A stretch of 64,000 nucleotides of DNA from Terebella lapidaria (Eukaryota > Annelida > Polychaeta > Terebellida > Terebellidae), in contig OX424555.1 of the NCBI GenBank assembly GCA_949152475.1, positions 60,245,977 through 60,309,976 on the forward strand, written 5' to 3'. The stretch's first letter is position 1; every line of letters begins with the position of its first letter. The position numbers were made by a program, and so were the translations under genes. A model generated the notes under the pieces. The model searched no databases, was not told the DNA's origin, and saw only the letters and a program-made list of their open reading frames with translations. This document shows positions 56,601 to 64,000 of the stretch, piece after piece.

Positions 56601-59078
56601 CAGCAGTACATTATAGAAAACCATAAATAATATTCCAACCAAGAGTAGATCACTCTCGATTGTGCACTACAGAATACGTATGTGTAAACATTACATATTA
56701 TGTAACGTAATGCACTGAAATGCACTTATGTGACGCAACTCCAATTGAACCTGTTGATACTATCGCTCTATCCCAGCACATGTATCCTATTTTAGACTAG
56801 CCCATCACAGTCTAGAACAGTTTTGATATGGTTCTCTAATTAATTCTCCACGACAGAAACTAATTCTCCACGGCGGAAGCATATGTTTTATGAACATATT
56901 CGTTTTACGTTCGTTACGTACAGATTTGGACGACTGTTTCTTCCAAAGTGCTGTCTGTCTCAATGGAGGCACCTGCAGGGATGAAATTAGAGGTCAATAT
57001 AAGTGCGAGTGTACGGAGGATTGGGACGGTGCTGACTGCTCTCTCGGTGAGGTCGTGAAACATTATGCGTCGTGGTATGGTAATGTGAAATATTGCAGCA
57101 TGAATGTATATTCACACTGGACTTACTAGTGATTGGACAAACACGGTCGTGGTCTTTAACCAGAGTGTCAATGATTTGATATTCCAGTGCGAACAACGGC
57201 AAGCCCCACAACGACCAGCGAAACGACGACAACAGAACCACCAACAACCACGACAACAGAACCACCAACAACCACAACAACGGAACCACCCACAACCACA
57301 ACAACAGAACCACCAACAACCACAACAACGGAACCACCAACAACCACGACAACAGAACCACCCACAACCACAACAACAGATCCACCAACAACCACAACAA
57401 CGGAACCACCCACAACCACGACAACAGAACCACCAACAACCACAACAACAGAACCACCAACAACCACGACAACAGAACCACCCACAACCACAACAACAGA
57501 ACCACCAACAACCACAACAGAATCACCCACAACCACAACAACAGAACCACCCACAACTACAACAACAGAACCACCAACAACCACAACAACAGAACCACCC
57601 ACCACAACAACAACAGAACCACCAACAACTACAACAACAGAACCACCCACAACCACGACAACAGAACCACCCACAACCACAACAACAGAACCACTCACAT
57701 CCACAACAACAGAACCACCCACAACCACAACAACAGAACCAACAACAACCACAACAACAGAACCACCAACAACCACAACAATGGAACCACCTACAACCAC
57801 AACAACGGAACCACCCACAACCACAACAACGGAACCACCTACAACCACAACAACGGAACCACCAATAACCACAACAACAGAACCATCGACAACAAAACTT
57901 TCGTCAAGTACTCTTTATCCCAATACAACGGTTGAAGTTCCTACTACAACAATCTCATTGTCAGCAATACCTGTCTCAACAACTACTATTGTTGTGCGAG
58001 CCGGAACGACTTCAGGTACTACAGAAAAGTTAACCCCAATGGCGAGTACATCCAAGGTCGTACCATTAACACCCACACCAAAAACGCCACCATATACCCC
58101 CGCTACAAGCATTGTCACTCAAACACCGACATTCCAAATCGGCCCCATAGGTACGTCGGGGATAAGTATCATCCCAGATATCTGTGTGGCTTCCACATTC
58201 TCTGATTTATGTTGGTACCCAAAATACACTTTAGTTCAATATTAGGGTTCGGGCTCTTAAACTGTCTCCACTCTTCTTCATGTTATGCACACTTTAATGA
58301 AATTCTAATTTCTCGTGTAAAAGTACTCACAGTGTTAACATCTCACACTCGTAGTATTGGAATACATGTACATCAACACTCACTAATTAAGTCTTAGGTG
58401 TAGGCCTACTTGTACTTATGCATTGCCCTCACGTCATCCGCGAAGTATATGTCACGCAACACTGGAAACAGTATCAGAACAGTGGCTGGCGTAGTCATAT
58501 GTTAGAACACATACGTAGTCGATGTTGTGAGTTCAAACTATCAAGTCGTGCTGTAGTATCGACGCCAAATATGTTGCAATATCTAATAAGTTGTAACACA
58601 CATAATATAACTTTTGTAATTAACTACATGAATTTTATCTCAACTAATCTCATCTCCTGAGTACCCACTGCTTGCAGCACGCCCACAGACAGTCCGTCCA
58701 TGGCTGACAACAACTCCAGTTCCACTGAACTTCACCTTCAAGCCCTTCTACTGGGAACCAAAAGAAGTCTACGTCTTCGATGGTATTCCGCCAGATGAGC
58801 GTGTATCGGCCAAAGTGATAGGCGCCATGGGCCTCATCTTTGTCTGCTGTGAGGTTGCCTTCTTCTGCGTCATGGATTGTCACACGTGCCACCAAGAAAA
58901 GATTCTAGAACGAATGCCAAGACGGCCATGTGTCCGGTACATGAAGCGCAAGCTGCGTTCCTGTGGCCAATCCATCCCCCAGTCCTCGAGCACCGCTAAT
59001 TTCTCATCGGTAGTGGCGCCACCAGCCACAGAGCCCCCGCCAGATGTACTGCACGGTGTACACGTCGCCTCTCGATGA
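44586..59078 (+). CDS. mosaic cell-surface mucin (FN2-FN2-fucolectin-EGF-EGF-mucin-TM)
   Basis: Eleven exons: 44,586-44,649; 53,711-53,908; 54,081-54,257; 54,541-54,762; 54,868-55,110; 55,243-55,500; 55,606-56,109; 56,257-56,373; 56,924-57,046; 57,188-58,150; 58,678-59,078. Every intron is phase 1 with GT-AG ends, and the joined length is 3,270 bases (1,089 residues). Order: signal peptide 1-21 (MKPQSAAVFRIFIISAS), FN2 22-87 and 88-146, unknown Cys module 147-220, fucolectin-like 221-387, unknown beta-rich module 388-555, EGF 556-594 and 595-635, Thr/Pro mucin stalk 636-956, transmembrane ~1003-1022, basic tail. Such proteins sit at the plasma membrane; FN2, fucolectin and EGF modules bind collagen, glycans and proteins, so an adhesion or recognition role is inferred. 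Least certain is exon 1, which is 9 kb upstream and chosen for its signal-peptide look, GTGAGT donor and matching phase. A start near 53,638 or 53,322 is possible. Confidence 0.75.
46402..46656. mobile_element. short MITE with ~70-base inverted ends
   Basis: Left end GATTTTCTATACCAAGATAG, with the right end its complement. The arms continue through CACTCAG, GGAAGCGAACA and CTGGCGGT on both sides. 255 bases, no coding. Confidence 0.75.
47515..47955 (-). repeat. dispersed repeat R3, reverse copy
   Basis: Complement of 27,437-27,870. Shares GGCCGCTTTGAGGAAAAA and CGTGCATGAAAACAG words. Confidence 0.65.
47960..49090. other. no exon seen within the putative first intron
   Basis: AT-rich, with GGCCATTTTG words and no recognisable gene. 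Confidence 0.35.
49097..49724. repeat. direct duplication, copy 1 (partner 51,301-51,870)
   Basis: Begins GTGACTATATCC and matches 51,301-51,870 with high identity, including AGGCGAAACATGCACTGAAA. Open frames in the copies differ in their breaks, so no gene is called. Confidence 0.75.
50229..50580 (+). repeat. dispersed repeat R1, fullest copy
   Basis: Carries all R1 landmarks from ATCAATCTATTACCACC to CACCAGCAGTGACACCGGC. A convenient reference for the other copies. Confidence 0.8.
50588..51010. repeat. tandem array, ~125-base unit, about four copies
   Basis: Units begin AAGTTAACATTATTTTTACT and include CAGTAGAGATTTCATGGGTG. They start near 50,594, 50,728, 50,848 and 50,973. Confidence 0.8.
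51010..51300. repeat. second tandem array, ~100-base unit, about three copies
   Basis: Units contain CTTGAAACCA, TTATGGTGAAAAGTTCG and TCTGGCTCCAA. It abuts the previous array and the duplication at 51,301. Confidence 0.7.
51301..51870. repeat. direct duplication, copy 2
   Basis: Partner of 49,097-49,724. Confidence 0.75.
52230..52760 (+). promoter_or_regulatory. candidate intronic enhancer
   Basis: The longest repeat-free stretch of the putative first intron. It is dense in homeodomain-type cores: CAATTAATGGCTCATTAATA, CGCATTAGTG, GTATTTACAGCACATTAACT and AAAAGCCGTGATAAAAATC. This is base-composition evidence only; conservation was not tested. Confidence 0.2.
53194..53201 (+). promoter_or_regulatory. 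TATA box, possible alternative promoter
   Basis: TATAAATA in the context GCAGGTATAAATAGTAC, about 500 bases upstream of exon 2. If used, transcription would start near 53,225 and translation could begin at 53,322 or 53,638, bypassing exon 1. Confidence 0.35.
53711..54257 (+). CDS. exons 2-3: two fibronectin type II modules
   Basis: Exon 2 (53,711-53,908) has GNCVFPFTYKGYTWDSC, QPWCGT and LWGYC. Exon 3 (54,081-54,257) has HCHFPYTYNGAAYYSCY, LPWCGVV and TGKC. Each keeps the four FN2 cysteines and the aromatic ligand-pocket residues. FN2 modules bind collagen or gelatin and, in mannose-receptor-type proteins, extracellular matrix. The second is divergent, with a longer loop (PPTNPGGDLLH). A (GTT)n microsatellite lies in the intron at about 53,970-54,006. 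Confidence 0.85.
54541..54762 (+). CDS. exon 4: unrecognised four-cysteine module
   Basis: 74 codons bounded by phase-1 sites: CACAG before it and GTGTGT after. Contains LMSRYGFCESPQVDPN, MIYYGCIYSTTPGDVPTC and GERGNC. Cysteine spacing is FN2-like in number but the motif does not fit FN2. Probably a disulfide-bonded module. Confidence 0.7.
54868..55500 (+). CDS. exons 5-6: fucolectin (F-type lectin)-like domain
   Basis: Exon 5 (54,868-55,110) reads DNIARIGRAYTVGENPQ, NNLIDGWAKPG, HPWVAIELPFVYYVKEVSVM. Exon 6 (55,243-55,500) reads CGTQVSS, ICPSPIVGQYVILYVYG and LVEVNVLG. This matches the F-lectin/F5-8C layout (N-A-G-A start, DG, PW-V-L, CP-P-GYV, EV-V-G end). The histidine-arginine-aspartate fucose-binding motif of F-lectins is not visible, so sugar binding may be lost or altered. 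Confidence 0.75.
55606..56109 (+). CDS. exon 7: unrecognised 168-residue beta-rich module
   Basis: One large phase-1 exon. Landmarks: TILFPGLASKVIDDGQLIAW, LEVQVWRGTGTALEYSLVYT, DVLADDVIGISFNG and DYLVQALVRYY. Alternating polar/hydrophobic residues and few cysteines suggest a beta-sandwich. I could not assign a named family. Confidence 0.7.
56257..56373 (+). CDS. exon 8: EGF-like module 1
   Basis: Six cysteines in EGF order: ACRSHPCLNGGVC, then VCNCPTGYGGTYC. The NGG-C and CNCP-GYGG-YC hallmarks are intact. A single-exon phase-1 module. Confidence 0.9.
56924..57046 (+). CDS. exon 9: EGF-like module 2
   Basis: DDCFFQSAVCLNGGTC then YKCECTEDWDGADC. The D-x-D-D start hints at calcium binding, but the full calcium-binding EGF motif is not certain. 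Confidence 0.9.
57188..58150 (+). CDS. exon 10: mucin-like stalk
   Basis: 321 codons, mostly about 29 repeats of TTTTTEPP with occasional D, S, L, M or I changes, then a less regular Ser/Thr/Pro tail (STLYPNTTVEVPTTT). It is expected to be densely O-glycosylated and extended, holding the binding modules off the membrane. The exon ends ATAG before GTACGT. Confidence 0.85.
57232..57890 (+). repeat. 24-base minisatellite coding the mucin repeat
   Basis: The units are ACAACAACAGAACCACC-like, about 24 bases, in about 29 copies, with the reading frame kept throughout (some units shortened or lengthened by whole codons). The long Val-rich frame on the minus strand is a by-product. Confidence 0.9.
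58678..59078 (+). CDS. exon 11: transmembrane segment and cytoplasmic tail
   Basis: Enters after CTTGCAG in phase 1. A juxtamembrane part (PLNFTFKPFYWEPK, one N-glycosylation site) leads to VIGAMGLIFVCCEVAFFCVM, a membrane segment with a glutamate inside. The ~67-residue tail begins CHTCHQEK and has RRPCVRYMKRKLR. It ends TGA. Membrane-proximal cysteines could be palmitoylated. Confidence 0.85.
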
Positions 59079-60203
59079 CAGGCCTCAGAGAAACAGCAAC
59101 TGTCAAATGACCAAGGCAGATAAATCGCTGGACTTGAATATATTGTATATTATCATCGCTCATCCGTCCATTGACAAACGTACGCTGTTTTGTTGTCGAT
59201 GTGGCAATTATGTGCTGAGTGTCCTGCTTGCAAACATTCTCGGCATTGGATATTGAATACTTGCGATAGGTGGTGACGTTCACTTTGCAACTTGTTTTGT
59301 GCCTTATCAAAGCCGTGCCAGTTAAACATGTATATATTCGTTTGGTTAGCAACAATATTTCCCAAAAGCCTGAAAACCATATTCCGAAAACACTTGTATA
59401 CTGTGATATTTTTTTCGCTGCAGAAATGGATGATTAACGTATTCTGTAGGCATACTTGGTCTTGTAGTCGTCCTGTTCTTGAAGTCAGTTTCCGTGTCAG
59501 AAGCTTTACTTGTTGCTAGAAAGAGAGAGATAGTTTTGGGGATAGTTTTCCCCCCGAAAGCTGGGCTCTCAATAGACCTGGTGGTTCGATCAGACAGGGA
59601 CCGGAACGGTCGTGGTCACACTCTCCACCTACAGTAGTAACTTCTAGTCGTTTGAAGTATCTTCCGCCTTTTTGCCCAATCGCGTTGTGTCCTTCCAAAC
59701 TTGCTGGAGTCGATGTTTCACGGTGACACACGTGCCAGTATTTGTGCGAATATGTACACTATCATGTGTCCTTCCACACACAGATGGTGTGTAGCGTGAC
59801 AGGTAAACCGTCACTTGAACGATCTCAGTCCAACAGTGGTCAATATTTGACTGAAATATCTGCATGAGTACACGTGATGCAATCGTAGATAAACGTCTTT
59901 ATGTCACATAACATCAGTGCAATTTTGTATCAGTGAGATTTACGTTGAATTATGTTCTTAGTATATTTACATCGGTTTCAAATGAAATCCCAGGTGGATA
60001 AGGGCAGGTAGGGTGAAGAATTTCCCCAGTTGGGATGTCTCATGCTTCTAAATTGCAGAGATTCTTAGAATTGTCAGAAGTAGAGAACTACAAGCAGCTA
60101 ATTCAACATTGACAGCAGAATGCCTATATTTCAGATGTTATTGTTATAGATGCAAGAACAATGTATTATGTTCACCTTCAAGCAAAACAATAGCATAAAT
60201 AAA
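59079..60203 (+). other. probable 3' UTR with AATAAA signal
   Basis: No further exon is visible. The first convincing AATAAA after the stop is at 60,198-60,203 (GCATAAATAAAATG). Where cleavage occurs is inferred. Confidence 0.45.
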
Positions 60204-60743
60204 ATGTGTATATTGACACACCTGATCTTCTGCCGTTACATGTCAATGTTATGTGTTTGATATAAAAAAAACTATACATCAAGTACAAAAATATCAAAGG
60301 CGAGAAAATTTTTGGGCTGGAAATTACATAAAACGTGACTCGACTTAGCGCCTCCCATGCGTTTACCAGTTATTCAAGAAAAACAGACGTTTTATACACA
60401 TCACAGGGGTACACGAAGAGTAAATGCATTGAAAAGGTGATAACAGATTTTGATAAAACTACCACCAAAGTAAAAAATAAGCCATTTTTCGTAGAAAATG
60501 GACGCAAACTCATAAAATAAAATATTGAAATATAGTTAGGAGTTTGATTCTATATATTGAATGTTCAGCATGAGACATAAGCAGTATCCGGTTCCTCGAT
60601 TTGTTACCATGATAAACATTTTCGTGATATAGCCCATAGCAACCATGGTTTCTAAGTGTTGTACCTAAGGAATGGTTCCTATGGTGGTGCCCTACTCTAC
60701 ATAATCATGATATATTTTCTATAGCACCATCTTTTGATAATTA

Positions 60744-61155
60744 CAGTGCCTGATAAGTGATGCTGCGAAAAAAAACTTATTTATTTTTCGCAGTAATTTT
60801 GACTTGTTAATAATTGACATAATTTATGAAAAAGTTTCCGCGTAAATAATGTTGTTTTCGCGTAAATAATGTTCTTTACGCGGAAGAAACGTTATTTACC
60901 CCCATCGACCAAGGGAAAGATAAATGCACGTGCAGGCAGTATTTGTATATCACACACGACAGGAGTAAATAATGCTATTTCGCCTAAATAACGTTATTTC
61001 CGCGGGAAAAAAAATTATTTAAGCGGGAAAAACCTTACTGACGCGTAAATAACATTAGTTACGCGGAAATAACAGTATTTACGCGTAGATTATGTTGATT
61101 ATGTATCAGTCAGACATAAATAAGTTTTTTTTACAATGTCACTTATCAGCCACTG
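60744..61155. mobile_element. Tc1/mariner-like MITE with internal CGCGTAAATAA repeats
   Basis: The left end is CAGTGCCTGATAAGTGA and the right end TCACTTATCAGCCACTG. Both are flanked by TA (60,742-60,743 and 61,156-61,157). Inside are about ten variants of ACGCGTAAATAACA/TTATTTCCGCG. 412 bases, non-coding. Confidence 0.75.
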
Positions 61156-61159
61156 TAGA

Positions 61160-62510
61160 TAATATATACTTGTCAAACTTTGCGAATCAACATCAGAATA
61201 ACACCTCGAGGAAAATGACTAATTGAATATCCGGATGTGACGTCATGAACACTAATTATAATAGCTGAGACAAAATATCACTGTAAAAATGTGGCCTACA
61301 AATTCTTTACTGTCTCGATACATAATGTGGATAATCCAATTTTGTGAACCCCAGTGCGTTGATTAGAGAGTGTTCTTCAATAGAAGGTATAAAATTTGAA
61401 CGTACGTCTTCACATCACCTAGACTTTAAATCCAAAGCTGCACTGGCGTCAACATTTTGCATGAGTATGTTTAGCAAGTGACATGAGCGACGTACGACGC
61501 CCCGATAATGCTAGATGATAGCTGACACGGAGGGATCTTGCTTGATTGATGTTACAACGTTCCCACTCAAACATGTATTGCTTGAGCCAGACAAAATGCA
61601 CTTTCAGTGTTTTCAACCCAAGCTATATCAGTGATGGTTTATTGTGAGCCATACGGCCGCTGTGAATACATTATGTCGGATATTGCTTGACGATCTGGTT
61701 TCAGTGAACTATGCATAATGCATCAAACCACGAGCATATTTCCAATGAACCATCATAGCGTAGGCTATATGTATTGTTATATCCAGTTATTTTTCTCCGA
61801 AGCTACATCCACCTTAAGACATCACCTAGCAATATATATTTTCTAGAATTATGAATTACCCTAATACCACTTCCCACACAAACCCAAATTTGTATTAATA
61901 ATATAATCGATGAATACGAACTGAAATGAACTGGTTTAATATTTCTACGGTCATTGCACACGCATCCGTCTTAACAACGTTATGCACATGTAACACGAAA
62001 AAAAATCTACACATTCACTGATAACTAGCTTGAGCCTGAAATTCTAATGATGTGCATATTACTTTGTCATGTTTACAGCTTCCGGTGCCTTTAACATAGA
62101 CACGCATACACTTATGATGCATTTCCAATATTAAACCGTACTTTGGATCCAACTCCCTAAGAGCTTTGATCTATCAATCAAAGATATAATTTGTATAGAA
62201 GAAATACAATTATATGTATTCGATATCGTCACAGTCAATCATGCTTATTACATGGGACAGCAACAAGTCCCCTCACAGTGCTATGTCTTCAGTACCGGAT
62301 GAAACACACCAGACAACACAGCGTCCTGTGTGTAGTGAATATCTAACTATTTTCAGAATGGGCTAAATTTGTCCATTTTGTAATTTCTTTAATTTATTAG
62401 ATTGCAAATATGTTATGTGCTTAAAGTGAGTTGCTAAAACTAAGATTCAAACTCAGGTTAATCAACAGCTCAGGTTAATCAATCAATCCAAGTTAATCAA
62501 TCCATTTTTC
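61160..62510. other. no gene seen
   Basis: AT-rich intergenic sequence. Short AGGTTAATCA tandem words occur at about 62,455-62,500. Confidence 0.35.
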
Positions 62511-62529
62511 GCCCGCGCTTTTGGTGAGT

Positions 62530-62690
62530 TCTGCAGGCCCGTAGCCAGGATTTCTGCAGGGGGGAGGGGGGTTACCAAAAATTAAGAAGGCTTAATATTG
62601 CATGTGAAAAAGCGAGGCGAGCGTAGCGAGCGCTCGTCATACGCGCTCTGGGGGTTCGGGTGGCGGCGTAAGCCCCCCGAGAAAATTTTT
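62530..62690. repeat. GC-rich dispersed repeat
   Basis: GCCCGTAGCCAGGATTTC, a G-rich tract, GCGAGGCGAGCGTAGCGAGC and GGCGGCGTAAGCCCCCCGAG. This type recurs in many marine invertebrate genomes (from general knowledge). It is related in style to 5,335-5,450. Confidence 0.6.
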
Positions 62691-62759
62691 GAATTTGTTT
62701 GCTCACAGAACACTTCTGAGGTATACTTCAGAGTTAATTATTAACATGTGTATGTCAAA

Positions 62760-63770
62760 TATTTGGAATCAGACACACATATTTGTAAAATTAGCCCAAA
62801 GGCTAAGAAAGGTTACCGGAAAATATATATTTCAGATATTAGCCTTCTGTCCCATGACTTCAGAAGTAAGGTTGTTGATCAATTCAAGGTCACGAGAATA
62901 TCCAGCATATATCATTGATCATGTTTATGGTATGTCCACAACTGATTCCTAAGCTGTAAAATCGATAATAAGCGAGATATTAACCATTTTGTGCTCTCGA
63001 CCTTGAAAGTGAGTCAGATGTCAAATTCAAGGTCACGAGAATATTCAGCATATATTCATCATTTCCTATATGTCCACAATTGATCCCTAAGTTGTAAAAT
63101 CGATAATAAGTGAGAAATTAGCCATTTTGTCCTGTGACCTTGAAATGAGGTCAAAGGTCAAATTCAAGGTCATCAGAATATTCAGCATATATCATTTCCT
63201 ATATGTCCACAATTGATTCCTAAGCTGTGAAGTCGATAATAAGCGAGATAATAACCATTTTGTGCCTTGACCTTGAAACTGAGGTCAGGTGTCAAATTCA
63301 AAGTCACGAGAATATTCAGCATATATCATTTCCTATATGTCCACAATTGATTTCTAAGCTGTATAGCTTTGTTCTCTGACCTTGACAATGACGTCAAAGG
63401 TCAGATTCAGGTCACCAAAATATTCAGTATATATCATTTTCTATATGTTCACAATTGATTCCTAAGCTGAAAAGTCGACAATAAGCGAGATATTAGTCAT
63501 TTTGTCCTTTGACCTTGAAATTTAGGTCAAAGGTAAAATTCAGGTCAAGAGGATAATCTGTATATATCGTTTCCTATATGTTCACAATTGATTCCTAAGC
63601 TGTGAAATCGATAACAAGCGAGATATTAGCCATTTTGTCCTGTGACCTTGAAAATGAGGTCAAAGGTCAAATTCAATGTCATGAGAATATTCAGCATATA
63701 TCTTTTCTATATGTCTACAATTAATTCCTAATCTCTAATTTTAATATTAAGTGAGATATCGAGAAAATGA
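62760..63770. repeat. tandem array of ~130-base GACCTTGA/AGGTCA units
   Basis: About seven units, each with AGAATATTCAGCATATATCA, CCACAATTGATTCCTAAGC, ATAAGCGAGATATTA and a block TGACCTTGAAA..GAGGTCAAAGGTCA. The complementary version is at 23,930-24,470. Confidence 0.85.
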
Positions 63771-64000
63771 AAATGGCCGCCACATGCAGACCGGTGATCC
63801 AGGGGCAACCAAACTTATACACACCACAGAGGTATATGAGGGCAATCTTTTGAAACAAAAATCTGAACTGTCTGAACAGTTTTTGAGAAAATGGCCGCCA
63901 AAGTCAGAAATCAGCAGTTTTTCTTCGAAAATGGCCGCCATTTTGAAAAAAATACGAAAATTAAAAAACAAAAAAATACCTCCTTTTCCAAAAAATTATT
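63770..64000. repeat. GGCCGCCA-rich dispersed repeat, truncated by window end
   Basis: Three AAAATGGCCGCCA words, each followed by a TCAGAA or TTTTGAAAA stretch. Similar words occur near 1,280 and 7,240. It runs off the window. Confidence 0.55.

Noticed and set aside
57168-57872. Long Val-rich minus-strand frame (234 codons) and Gln/Asn/His-rich + frame over the mucin exon
   Set aside because: Both are alternative readings of the 24-base minisatellite. The Thr/Pro frame is in phase with the flanking exons and splice sites.

Overview
This is an AT-rich, intron-rich, repeat-dense animal nuclear DNA window. The domain set (fibronectin type II, fucolectin-like, EGF, Thr-rich mucin stalk), the large introns and the repeat style (tandem GACCTTGA/AGGTCA arrays, GGCCGCCAT words, foldback MITEs, a tRNA-derived SINE) suggest a marine invertebrate such as a mollusc, brachiopod or hemichordate. 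I cannot fix the phylum. I see no bacterial genes, rRNA, CRISPR arrays or virus-like elements.

Layout. 0-9.4 kb: dispersed repeats, a broken copy of a multi-exon gene with a Tudor-like end (2,677-4,564), and a direct ~1.5 kb duplication (4.77-6.6 and 7.85-9.3 kb) whose first copy carries a nested foldback transposon. 9.4-43 kb: an array of diverged, same-orientation copies of one multi-module cassette. There is a partial copy at 9.5-11.3 kb, unit A at 13.0-21.1 kb, unit B at 25.4-33.4 kb and unit C at 38.0-41.3 kb. Several modules are conserved in amino-acid sequence, and a terminal module in three copies keeps the same length and stop position. This looks like a fast-evolving, partly decayed gene family that I cannot name. 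Unit B contains a very recent 1.31 kb tandem duplication. Transposons sit between and inside the units, including a 2.07 kb element at 23.1-25.2 kb with Transib/RAG-like ends.

44-59 kb: the best-supported gene, on the + strand. It has a CpG-rich promoter region, a likely signal-peptide exon at 44,586-44,649, a ~9 kb first intron full of repeats, then ten exons from 53,711 to 59,078. Every intron is phase 1. The predicted 1,089-residue type I membrane protein reads: signal peptide, two FN2 modules, an unknown Cys module, a fucolectin-like domain, an unknown beta-rich module, two EGF modules, about 29 repeats of TTTTTEPP, a transmembrane segment and a basic tail. It is probably a cell-surface adhesion or recognition mucin.

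59-64 kb: probable 3' UTR, a TA-flanked MITE (60.74-61.16 kb), a GC-rich dispersed repeat and a ~130 bp tandem array (62.8-63.8 kb) rich in AGGTCA half-sites.

All gene models come from reading frames, splice-site words and comparison between copies inside the window. No database search was run.
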